Source: Spirochaetia bacterium (lineage in GTDB: Bacteria; Spirochaetota; Spirochaetia; Treponematales; Breznakiellaceae). From it: 45,056 nt of DNA. The DNA lies in assembly GCA_025997795.1 (NCBI GenBank), contig BNVB01000014.1:1-45056 (forward strand). Reading direction: 5' to 3'. The notes beneath the pieces are model-generated. The model made no database searches, was not told the origin of the DNA, and saw only the letters and a list, made by a program, of their open reading frames with translations. The position numbers were made by a program, and so were the translations under genes. Positions 14,259 to 21,584 of the stretch are shown in pieces (the stretch's first letter is position 1; each line of letters starts with the position of its first letter).

Positions 14259-16049
14259 TTATTTTACCTTGAGGACCGAAGGATCGTAACCCTCCGGCGG
14301 GATAAATCCCAGCAGTTCAATACAGGTGGCGGCGATGGAACTGATTCCCAGGCCTTCCTTAAGCGCCCCTTCGTGATTTTCTCCAACTCCCCGGTTTCCA
14401 CTAAAGTTGGAACCCTGGTCGTATTCACCCTGGTAAGCGGGATCATAGACAATGCAGGGCACAGGGTTAAGGCTGTGGCTTGTTTTGGCCTTGGGGCTTC
14501 CGTCGGCCTTGCGGGATACGGCACCTGATTTTTTGTCATGTTCGTACATATCGTCGGAGTTACCGTGGTCCGCAGTAATTACCAATACCGCCCCCGCTTC
14601 ATCGGCGGCCTTGCGGATCCGCCCCAGCTGGAGGTCCATCGCTTCCATGGAACAAATTACCGCCTGGTATATCCCCGTATGGCCCACCATGTCGCCGTTG
14701 GGAAAGTTAAGCCGGATAAAATCGTACTTGCCCGACCCAAGGGCTTCGATAACCCGGTCGGCGATGTCGGCGCATTTCATCCAGGGCCGCTGTTCAAAGG
14801 GAAGCACATCGCTCTTGATTTCTTCGTAGTCTTCCAGTTTGCCGTCAAATTTGCCGGTCCGGTTGCCGTTAAAGAAGTAGGTAACATGGCCGTATTTTTG
14901 GGTTTCGGAAATCGCCAGGGTCCGCACGTTCGAGGCCGCCAGGTATTCCCCCATGGTTTTGTCGATTGCCGGGGGGCTTACAAGGTACCGTTTGGGTACA
15001 TGCATATCCCCGTCGTATTCCATCATGCCCGCATAACAGACCTTGGGCCGCCTGCCCCGGTCGAATTTATCGAAGCTTCCGGAAACGCCATCTTTAGATG
15101 GCACGCCATCTTTGGATGGCACGCCATTTTTTGATGGCGAATCGTCTTCAAAGGCAGCGGTAATTTCCAGGGAACGGTCGCCCCGGAAGTTAAAGTACAC
15201 CACCGAGTCGCCGTCTTCTATGGTACCGATTGGTTTGCCGTCATCCCCGGCGATAACAAATTCTTTTAAGTCCTGATCGATAATGCCGGGAATTTCTTTC
15301 CGGTAGGTTTCTACCGCTTCCCGGGCGCTCTTAAAAGACCGGGCGTTACCGTGAACATGGGTTTCCCAGCCCCGGCGGACCATTTCCCAGTCCGCCCCGT
15401 AACGGTCCATGGTGATCCACATCCGGCCGCCGCCGGAACCTATTTTTGCATCAAAGCCGCCTGCGGATTGTTCCTCAAGAAAGGCCTCGAAGGGATCTAC
15501 ATAATCCAGGGCGCTTGTTTCCCCCACATCCCGGCCGTCAAAGAGGATGTGGACCCGTACCCGTTTTACCCCGTCCTGTTTTGCCCGGAGTATCATCGCT
15601 TTAAGATGATCCAGGTGACTGTGGACATTACCGTCACTAAAGAGGCCGAGGAAATGCAGGGTACGGATGCCGGCGGTCCCGGCCGCCGCCGCAGCGTTTG
15701 TCACATTGCCGGTTATTTCCTTCCAGGCCTGACCTTCAAACATGGCCCCGCTGGCAATGGCCTGGGACACCAGGGCCGCTCCCTGGTTAAAGACCCGGCC
15801 GCAGCCCATGGCATTGTGGCCCACCTCGCTGTTTCCCATATCATCGTCCGAGGGAAGTCCCACAGCTTTTCCATGGGCTTTAAGTTTAGTATGGGGGCTT
15901 ACAGCCTTTATGGCGTCCAGGGCGTTCATTTTTGCATCCGCCACCGCGTCCCCTTCTTTATATTTGCCGTAACCGACCCCGTCCATGATGATTAATACCA
16001 CGGGCCCTTTCCGGCCCTTCCATGCGGGGTTTTTTTGTAATGAATTCAT
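14259..16049 (-). CDS. gpmI: 2,3-bisphosphoglycerate-independent phosphoglycerate mutase
   Basis: A 596-residue metalloenzyme that interconverts 3- and 2-phosphoglycerate in glycolysis. The N-terminal VVLIIMDGVGYG gives the first metal ligand; DDMGNSEVGHNAMG holds the phosphorylated Ser; the C-terminal LVITADHGNSDDM and TSHSLNPVPCIVYD supply the remaining metal ligands. It is 50-80 residues longer than typical GpmI. Part of the excess is explained by two repeat insertions: three 18-bp units around 15085-15138 (reading PSKDGV-type repeats) and one 24-bp element at 14393-14414 (reading GSNFSGNR) near the C terminus. All catalytic motifs are intact, so the insertions must sit in surface loops. 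The ATG follows AGGAG. Confidence 0.93.
   Translation of the reverse strand: MNSLQKNPAWKGRKGPVVLIIMDGVGYGKYKEGDAVADAKMNALDAIKAVSPHTKLKAHGKAVGLPSDDDMGNSEVGHNAMGCGRVFNQGAALVSQAIASGAMFEGQAWKEITGNVTNAAAAAGTAGIRTLHFLGLFSDGNVHSHLDHLKAMILRAKQDGVKRVRVHILFDGRDVGETSALDYVDPFEAFLEEQSAGGFDAKIGSGGGRMWITMDRYGADWEMVRRGWETHVHGNARSFKSAREAVETYRKEIPGIIDQDLKEFVIAGDDGKPIGTIEDGDSVVYFNFRGDRSLEITAAFEDDSPSKNGVPSKDGVPSKDGVSGSFDKFDRGRRPKVCYAGMMEYDGDMHVPKRYLVSPPAIDKTMGEYLAASNVRTLAISETQKYGHVTYFFNGNRTGKFDGKLEDYEEIKSDVLPFEQRPWMKCADIADRVIEALGSGKYDFIRLNFPNGDMVGHTGIYQAVICSMEAMDLQLGRIRKAADEAGAVLVITADHGNSDDMYEHDKKSGAVSRKADGSPKAKTSHSLNPVPCIVYDPAYQGEYDQGSNFSGNRGVGENHEGALKEGLGISSIAATCIELLGFIPPEGYDPSVLKVK
14393..14414. repeat. Single copy of the 24-bp palindromic coding repeat (in gpmI)
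   Basis: GGTTTCCA, a spacer, then TGGAACC: the same hairpin unit as at 241-288 and 22053-22110. In the gpmI frame it reads GSNFSGNR, a different peptide from those of the other loci, so the conservation is at the DNA level. It falls in a segment that normal GpmI proteins lack, between the GEYD and GLGISS motifs. Confidence 0.75.
15085..15138. repeat. Three tandem 18-bp palindromic units (in gpmI)
   Basis: Units at 15085-15102, 15103-15120 and 15121-15138. Each is ACGCCATC, a four-base spacer, then GATGGC, with small changes in the third. GCCATC and GATGGC pair, so each unit is itself a hairpin. The unit length is a multiple of three, and in the gpmI frame it adds PSKDGV-like residues three times without breaking the protein. 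Confidence 0.85.
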
Positions 16050-16086
16050 TGTGTGCTCCTATAAAAAAGGCAGTTTTACTGCCGCG

Positions 16087-17253
16087 TTAATTAAACCGCA
16101 TATCTACCATGGTAACATCGTCCGCCAAAGATGCGGTTCCAATCCAGCCGTTTATTTCTCCGGAAAGTAATTTGGTAATGTTTTTCTGGGGAACCGTATG
16201 GAGGCCCTTGATAAGGCGGGTGGTTTGTTCTTCTCCGTACCGTTCGCCGTAGATATTCATCATGTCGGTAAGGCCGTCTGAATAGGCACAGAGCCGCAGT
16301 CCCTTGGTGATGGGAATGATCTGGGCTTCGGTAAAATCGTATTCATCTTCAATTCCCAGCGGAGGCAGGGAGGGGTTGGAAATTTTATAGGTGACCTTGT
16401 TGTCCGCCTGGGGTACAAAGATCAATACCGGGGAAAAACCGCAGTTGTGAATACGGATTTGTCTTGCTACAAAGTCAATGTAAAACAATACCGCCGCCAC
16501 AAAAATTCCCGGGGGGTTAACTTCTTTGATAAGCGAGTTGAGCCGGTTGGTTATTTTGTTTGCCGCTCCTACATAATGAAACATTTCAAAAGAGGCGAAG
16601 CAGGTTCCCAGGGCCATGGTAGTAAGAGCGCCGGAAATATTTTTTCCCGCTACGTCAAAACATCCCACCATACAGTGGTCTTTATCGGCCTGGTACACCC
16701 GGTAAAAATCGCCGCCTATTTCATGGGCCATGTGGTTAAAGAGAAACAGGTTAAAACGTTTGTCGTTGATGGCGGATTTTTGCAAGAGATGCTGCTGGAT
16801 TTCATGGGCCCGGTTCAGGTCCTGGCTGTGCAGGGTATTGGTATATTCCAGCATTTTTTTTAGGCTTACAATACCCATGTAACTTCTGCGGTGCTGAACC
16901 ACAAACCAGCTCATTTCGCTCCCTTCAATCTTGAGGGCATCGTCCACCACCCTGTTGATGTAGGAAGTGGCATCCAGCATTTCCCTTGTGGGAATGACAT
17001 ACGAATCCAGATCCTTCTGCCAGAATTTGGTCCATGCTGAACCGGAAATTTTGGTCAGCACTTCACGGGGCAGAACTCCAAGTACCATTCCGTCCCGTTC
17101 AATGGGAACCACTTCCAGGGTGGGATTATCCGCAATCAGCTCCAAAGCCCAGTCCACATTGGAACTGGCATTAACGGGCTCGGTAACATCGGCAATATAA
17201 CCGATTTGAAGAGGAGAAAAAACACGGCCTATATCCTGGGCGTTATGTGTCAT
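16087..17253 (-). CDS. CBS-domain / SpoIIE-type PP2C phosphatase
   Basis: A 388-residue cytoplasmic signalling protein. The first ~140 residues look like a CBS pair (VNASSNVDWALELIADNPTLEVVPIERDGMVLGVL and a second repeat with FVVQHRRSYMGIVSL, read in parts). A helix with RAHEIQQHLL links to a PP2C/RsbU-type catalytic domain with HEIGGDFYRVYQ, CFDVAGKNISGAL, GLRLCAYSDGLTDMMN and SLADDVTMVDMR, which holds the Asp ligands of the metal site. Such proteins dephosphorylate anti-sigma-antagonist or related regulators; the partner is not in the window. The gene is transcribed away from the gene at 17276, and the 22-base gap has no recognisable promoter pair. Confidence 0.85.
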   Translation of the reverse strand: MTHNAQDIGRVFSPLQIGYIADVTEPVNASSNVDWALELIADNPTLEVVPIERDGMVLGVLPREVLTKISGSAWTKFWQKDLDSYVIPTREMLDATSYINRVVDDALKIEGSEMSWFVVQHRRSYMGIVSLKKMLEYTNTLHSQDLNRAHEIQQHLLQKSAINDKRFNLFLFNHMAHEIGGDFYRVYQADKDHCMVGCFDVAGKNISGALTTMALGTCFASFEMFHYVGAANKITNRLNSLIKEVNPPGIFVAAVLFYIDFVARQIRIHNCGFSPVLIFVPQADNKVTYKISNPSLPPLGIEDEYDFTEAQIIPITKGLRLCAYSDGLTDMMNIYGERYGEEQTTRLIKGLHTVPQKNITKLLSGEINGWIGTASLADDVTMVDMRFN

Positions 17254-17275
17254 ATAGAGATTAGTTTACAGAAAA

Positions 17276-18511
17276 ATGGACAGTTTGTCCATTATCAAGT
17301 ATGCTCAAGAGATGAATGTACTGGGATTGTTAAAAAACGCCGTTCAATCGGGTATCAATACCCTTTCCGGCAGGGTCGGTACCTTTATTGCCAGACCCAG
17401 GAAACCCGCCTTTCCCCTGGCAGATCGGCTTTTGGCTGACGCCTTCCGCCTGGGGCAGATCCCTTCCCCCACGGAACGGGAAGCGGCCCGGACTTCCTTT
17501 GTGGCAGAACGGCTGGATGCCCTTCACCTTCCCTATACGGTGGACGAGGCGGGCAACATCCTGGTGGAACTTAATTCCCAGAAAGAAGATTTAACCGACA
17601 TATCTTCGGAACCGCTCCTTGTTTTTACTCCCCTGGTGTCAAAACGGTGGAATTCCCTGGAAAGTCTGGGCAAACTGGAACTGCTCTATGCCAAGGGAGC
17701 GGGTCTGGCCGATGCTTTGGGGCCTGCGGCGCTTCTTTCCCTGGCGGAAGCCTACGCCGACGGCCGGCTTTGCCTGGAGCGGGATCTGTACCTCTTTTTT
17801 TCCGCCCTCCATTTTGACGATCCCTTTAGCGATGCTTTCCGGCTCTTTACGTTCGATCCCCGGTTCAGGCCCGCCGCTGCCATAGGGGTCCGGGGGTTTA
17901 TGCTTGGTTTTCTTGCCAGCCATACCATGGGATCCTACCGGGTGGAACTTACCGTCAGCGAAGAAGAGGGGCAGAAAAACCCCAACGGTCTGGTAAGCGC
18001 CCTTATCGACAAGGCCCGGCTTTTCCAGAAGGCGGCGGAATCCTTTGGGGACGATCTCCGGCTCTACATTACCCGCATCGGCGCCCAAAGCTCCTTTAAC
18101 CGTACTCCCCAGGAAGGAGCATTGGAACTGGAACTGGAATCTTCCAACGGCGAAATACTTGAGGCGGCGCTGGAACGGGTCAAGGCGGTAGCGGAAACCG
18201 CCGCCCACGAAGCGGTTAAAGGATCCTTCCGGGTTGTTTCTTCCGTGCCCCCGGGGGATCCGGCGGTAAGTCAAGAACTTACCGCGCTGCTTTTGGAATT
18301 GATGAAGGAACTGCGGATTAAATCCGGCGAAGAAGCAAAACCCGATCCAGCGTCATTTTTTTCCGCCCGGGGAATTGCTTCGGTTTCGGTTGGTATAGCC
18401 CTGGGCAGGGAAGGACTTACCCGTGATACGGTAGAGATAACTTCCATAGAAAAAGGGCGCCAGCTTTTGGAACGGCTTGTCATGGAAGCGGGAGGACAAC
18501 ATGGCCGATGA
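17276..18511 (+). CDS. M20-peptidase-like protein lacking most metal ligands
   Basis: A 411-residue protein with the layout of an M20/PepT-type peptidase. IPSPTEREAARTSFVAERL and YTVDEAGNILVEL match the family opening, and a dimerisation-like middle (residues ~215-310) and a second catalytic half follow. But the usual His-x-Asp segment is replaced by LLVFTPLVSKRW, and the acidic Glu-Glu site by ALHFDDPFSDAF. Only one Asp of the GRG-D motif seems kept (GAGLADALG). It is therefore probably inactive as a zinc peptidase and may be a scaffold or regulator. It overlaps the gpgS start by 11 bases, so the two are coupled. The start is ATG 17276 without a clear ribosome-binding site; ATG 17312 is possible. 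Confidence 0.65.
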   Translation: MDSLSIIKYAQEMNVLGLLKNAVQSGINTLSGRVGTFIARPRKPAFPLADRLLADAFRLGQIPSPTEREAARTSFVAERLDALHLPYTVDEAGNILVELNSQKEDLTDISSEPLLVFTPLVSKRWNSLESLGKLELLYAKGAGLADALGPAALLSLAEAYADGRLCLERDLYLFFSALHFDDPFSDAFRLFTFDPRFRPAAAIGVRGFMLGFLASHTMGSYRVELTVSEEEGQKNPNGLVSALIDKARLFQKAAESFGDDLRLYITRIGAQSSFNRTPQEGALELELESSNGEILEAALERVKAVAETAAHEAVKGSFRVVSSVPPGDPAVSQELTALLLELMKELRIKSGEEAKPDPASFFSARGIASVSVGIALGREGLTRDTVEITSIEKGRQLLERLVMEAGGQHGR

Positions 18512-19469
18512 AAATGCCCTGCTTAACAAAACCTGGCACCATTCGGCCTTTTCCGACTTAAGCGCCCTTGTGGCCCTGAAAGAAAAAAAAGGACTTAAAA
18601 TTTCTCTGGCCTTTCCTACCCTTAACGAGGAAGCTACCATTGGCAAAGAGATACTTATTATCCGTACCGAACTCATGGACCGTTATCCTCTTCTGGACGA
18701 AATTGCCGTTATCGATTCGTCGTCCAAAGACAATACCCGTAAGGTGGCGGAACAATTCGGCGCCAGGGTATTTACCTCAAAGCTGATACTTCCCAAATAC
18801 GGCAGCTTCCGGGGCAAGGGAGAAAATCTCTGGAAGAGCCTTTATGTGCTTGAGGGGGATATTATCGTTTGGGTGGATGCGGACATTTCCAACATTTCCC
18901 CCAAGTTTGTGTATGGCCTTTTGGGGCCGCTCCTGGAAGATGACCGTACTTCTTATGTCAAAGCGTTTTACGAACGGCCCCTACGTTCTTCCAGGGGTTT
19001 TGCTACCTCCGGCGGCGGCCGGGTTACGGAAATTCTTGTGCGGCCCCTCTTTTCGCTTTTTTTCCCGGAACTGGCCCGTTTTGTTCAGCCCCTTTCGGGC
19101 GAATATGCCGGCCGCCGTAAACTGCTGGAGCGGCTTCCCTTTTCCGTAGGATACGGAATAGAACTGGGTAACCTTATCGACATTTTGGAACTGGAAGGTA
19201 TCGAAGCTCTGGCTCAGGTGGATCTTGATATGCGGATACACCGCAACCAAAGCACCGAAGCCCTGGGTAAAATGTCCTATGGAATTTTAAATACCTTTTT
19301 TGAACGGGCGGAAAAATACGGCAAGTCCCGGCTCCTGGCCGAACTGGGGGATCGTCATCTTTCTCTGGAGCGCTACGAAGCGGAACACCGGATAGTCAAA
19401 ACAGAAATCTCCGTGGTGGAACGTCCGCCGATGATCGAGATACCCGAATACCGGGCAAAGTTCCGGTGA
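18501..19469 (+). CDS. gpgS: Glucosyl-3-phosphoglycerate synthase (GT81 type)
   Basis: A 322-residue retaining glycosyltransferase. The A-type fold starts SLAFPTLNEEATIG, the metal-binding DxD-like motif DAD is at residues 126-128 (VWVDADISNISP), and ATSGGGRVTE-RPL plus PLSGEYAGRR match GpgS enzymes, which transfer glucose from NDP-glucose to 3-phosphoglycerate. The product is a precursor of glucosylglycerate or mannosylglucosylglycerate osmolytes, or of polymethylated sugars in other phyla. ATG 18501 follows GGGAGGA and overlaps the preceding gene. gpmI, which handles the acceptor 3-phosphoglycerate, lies about 2.5 kb away. No matching phosphatase gene is adjacent, although a HAD phosphatase occurs at 34879. 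Confidence 0.85.
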   Translation: MADENALLNKTWHHSAFSDLSALVALKEKKGLKISLAFPTLNEEATIGKEILIIRTELMDRYPLLDEIAVIDSSSKDNTRKVAEQFGARVFTSKLILPKYGSFRGKGENLWKSLYVLEGDIIVWVDADISNISPKFVYGLLGPLLEDDRTSYVKAFYERPLRSSRGFATSGGGRVTEILVRPLFSLFFPELARFVQPLSGEYAGRRKLLERLPFSVGYGIELGNLIDILELEGIEALAQVDLDMRIHRNQSTEALGKMSYGILNTFFERAEKYGKSRLLAELGDRHLSLERYEAEHRIVKTEISVVERPPMIEIPEYRAKFR

Positions 19470-19471
19470 TG

Positions 19472-20050
19472 TTACTTTAGGCTAAACCGTACCGGATAGC
19501 GGTAACGGACCGCCACTTCCATACCGTTGGCGCTGGCGGGGCTTCCCTTAAGGCCCTGGAACAATTTTACTGCCGCTTCGCCAAAACCCCGGCCGGGCGG
19601 ATCTTCTTTAAGGATGCTAACGCTTCGTACCAGGCCCTTGTTGTCTACAAAAATTTCCAGGTAAACCGTACCTTCAATGCCTGCCCGTTGGGCGATGGGG
19701 GGATATACTTTCCGTTTTTGCAGGTCATCTTCGGAAAACCGGGGAAGCAGTGAAACCTGATGCATGGGGAGAAAATTGATGTCCCCTTCACCGGAAAAGG
19801 TCCAATCCCGGGAAAGGTCCGTATCGGTCTCCAAAAAATTTTCTGCCAGTGCTTCAGAAACGGCGGCGCTTGGAAGCGGTGGAGGGGGGCTTTCTTCCCG
19901 GATATCCGCCAGTTTAAAAATATCCGGTGTTTCCTCTGCAACGTTTACCGCAGTTTTGAGGCTAAACACCAGACCAAAGAGCAGGACCAGGTGAATGGCG
20001 GCTGCAATGCCAAATGAAATAAATCTATCATTATGCAGCAATTTATTCAC
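19472..20050 (-). CDS. tonB: TonB energy-transducing protein
   Basis: A 192-residue protein anchored by one N-terminal transmembrane helix (SFGIAAAIHLVLLFGLVFSL), then a short proline-containing linker (EESPPPPLPSA) and a C-terminal TonB domain with RKVYPPIAQRAGIEGTVYLEIFVD and a final YRYPVRFSLK. It passes energy from ExbB/ExbD to outer-membrane receptors. The GTG start at 20050 overlaps the exbD stop by eight bases. The linker is short for TonB, which may reflect a narrow periplasm or this subfamily. It is the last gene of the operon receptor-exported protein-exbB-exbD-exbD-tonB. Confidence 0.9.
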   Translation of the reverse strand: MNKLLHNDRFISFGIAAAIHLVLLFGLVFSLKTAVNVAEETPDIFKLADIREESPPPPLPSAAVSEALAENFLETDTDLSRDWTFSGEGDINFLPMHQVSLLPRFSEDDLQKRKVYPPIAQRAGIEGTVYLEIFVDNKGLVRSVSILKEDPPGRGFGEAAVKLFQGLKGSPASANGMEVAVRYRYPVRFSLK

Positions 20051-20441
20051 CGCCGACCACCAAACTGACAGCCCGGTATTGGAGCAGTTGGAGTATTTCC
20101 ATTACGGCGCTGACTTTGCTGTAGGGGGTGTTCCTGTCTGCAATGATATGGACACGGGTATCCGGAGCGGTACGGTACAGTTCCCCCAGCGCTTGTTCCA
20201 CCGCGGCGGAAGCCGTCGGAATGCCGTCCAGGTAAAGGCCGCCGTTACGGTCTATCCAGATTTCGACATTTTTTTCCGCACTGGTCCGCAGAGCTTTATC
20301 CGCCTCGGGGTAATCGATCTTTACTTCCCGCCGGTAATTGATAAGCGACACCAGCATGATAAAGATAAGGAGAAGAAACGCCACATCGCTCATGGCATTC
20401 ATGGGGATAAGTGGTTTTCTCCGCTCCCGGCTCAGCTTCAC
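20043..20441 (-). CDS. exbD: ExbD/TolR biopolymer transport protein, copy 1
   Basis: A 132-residue inner-membrane protein with the ExbD plan: a basic cytoplasmic N terminus (MKLSRERRKPLIPMNAM), one transmembrane helix containing the conserved Asp (SDVAFLLLIFIMLVSL), then a periplasmic domain ending in PYSKVSAVMEILQLLQYRAVSLVV. The membrane Asp takes part in proton flow. The start overlaps the stop of the neighbouring exbD in ATGA fashion. Having two different exbD genes side by side suggests a heterodimeric ExbD, as in some TonB systems. Confidence 0.9.
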   Translation of the reverse strand: MKLSRERRKPLIPMNAMSDVAFLLLIFIMLVSLINYRREVKIDYPEADKALRTSAEKNVEIWIDRNGGLYLDGIPTASAAVEQALGELYRTAPDTRVHIIADRNTPYSKVSAVMEILQLLQYRAVSLVVGGE

Positions 20442-20890
20442 GGTTTTTCTCCGTCTCTGCCGCCGGAAACAGCAGGAAGCTCGCCGCTTTCGGAAACGCC
20501 GTCCAGTTTAATCGAGAAGGAATCTATCGAAAGGCTCTGGGCCAGTTCCACAAACGAAACAACACTTTGCCAGGGAGCGCCGCCGTCCACGGTAAGCAGC
20601 AGCGCCAGATTGGGCTGGGCCGCCGCTGCGCCGCGTATTGTTTTTTCCGCAGCAGAAACGGTAACGGCCTGTTCCCCAAAATAAAACAAACCTGCCTTGT
20701 CTATGGTGAACCGGAGCAGTTCGTCCCGCTTGACCATGGTAACCGAATCTTTGCGGGGCAGGTTTAAGAGAAAACCCCGGTTTATGTTGAACCCGGCGAT
20801 GACAATAAAATAGATAATCAGGAGAAAGGCCAGATCAGAAAGAGCGGCTGAATTTTCTATTCCCTCCCGCCTCCGCCGTTTAATCCGCAT
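20438..20890 (-). CDS. exbD: ExbD/TolR biopolymer transport protein, copy 2
   Basis: A 150-residue ExbD paralogue: basic start MRIKRRRREGIENSAAL, the membrane helix with the conserved Asp (LSDLAFLLIIYFIVIAGF), and a periplasmic domain with PWQSVVSFVELAQSLSIDSFSIKL. The start at ATG 20890 was chosen over an in-frame start at 21004 because the longer version would lie deep inside exbB and lacks ExbD character. It overlaps exbB by 11 bases and the second exbD by four, so these genes are translationally coupled. Confidence 0.87.
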   Translation of the reverse strand: MRIKRRRREGIENSAALSDLAFLLIIYFIVIAGFNINRGFLLNLPRKDSVTMVKRDELLRFTIDKAGLFYFGEQAVTVSAAEKTIRGAAAAQPNLALLLTVDGGAPWQSVVSFVELAQSLSIDSFSIKLDGVSESGELPAVSGGRDGEKP

Positions 20891-21578
20891 TTTTTTTCGC
20901 AGGGCCCCGCAGGGCCTTTGTTCCGCGGGTTTTGGAATGGATGCCGCTGCGTTTTGCCAGAGCGGTGATAAGTTCGGAACACACCTTTTCGGAACGGACC
21001 GCAAAACGGTCAGCCATGCTGGAAAGGATATAGTGGGCGCTCATGGCAATGATGGCAATGATAAGGCCAAAGACGGTGGTGATAAGCGCCTCATAAATAC
21101 CGTTGGCCACAATCTGGGCGTTTACTTCGGTTGCTTCCGCAATGGACCGGAAGGCGCCGATCATGCCCGATACGGTGCCAAGAAAACCCGTAAGCGGCGC
21201 AAGGGAACCTATGGCGGTAAGAAAGTTAAACCCCGTTTCCATTTCGTTTATACAGCTTAGGGCTTCGGTTTCCACGGCCTTTTCCAGCCGTTCTTCGTTC
21301 AGATCCGCGTGTTTTACGAGGCAAAACAATACCCGTGCCCCCATACCCCGGGTAGTGAGGGGCTCAAGCATTTCCGCCGCTTCCCCAAGATTCCCCCCGT
21401 TTATATGTTCCAGCACCTGCGGATAGAGCAGGTCTATCCGCAGATTATGGCGGAAAAAGAAGAAGACCCGGTCGATGACAAGACCCGCGGCGGCGACAGA
21501 AAAAACCAGGAGAGGCCACATAAAGATACCCCCCAGTTTAAAAAATTCCAGGAGCGAAAAAGCGGCACTTCCTTCCAT
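20880..21578 (-). CDS. exbB: ExbB/TolQ/MotA-type proton channel
   Basis: A 232-residue protein with three membrane segments: one near the N terminus (GGIFMWPLLVFSVAAAGLVIDRVFFF) and two in the C-terminal MotA/ExbB domain (LTAIGSLAPLTGFLGTVSGMIGAF and ALITTVFGLIIAIIAMSAHYIL). The Thr-containing pair TGFLGTV and TTVFGLIIAI is the signature region of ExbB. With the ExbD proteins it forms the motor that energises TonB. It starts seven bases after the exported-protein gene. A proton-channel role for TonB is much likelier than a flagellar motor role because of its neighbours. Confidence 0.92.
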   Translation of the reverse strand: MEGSAAFSLLEFFKLGGIFMWPLLVFSVAAAGLVIDRVFFFFRHNLRIDLLYPQVLEHINGGNLGEAAEMLEPLTTRGMGARVLFCLVKHADLNEERLEKAVETEALSCINEMETGFNFLTAIGSLAPLTGFLGTVSGMIGAFRSIAEATEVNAQIVANGIYEALITTVFGLIIAIIAMSAHYILSSMADRFAVRSEKVCSELITALAKRSGIHSKTRGTKALRGPAKKNAD

Positions 21579-21584
21579 ACATCC

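Noticed and set aside
15085..15138. CRISPR-like array
   Set aside because: The 18-bp units are directly adjacent without spacers, lie in frame inside gpmI, and no cas genes are present.
20890..21004. Longer start for the exbD copy at 20438-20890
   Set aside because: The extra residues are antisense-like, Cys/Pro-rich and lie inside exbB; homology begins at MRIKRRR.
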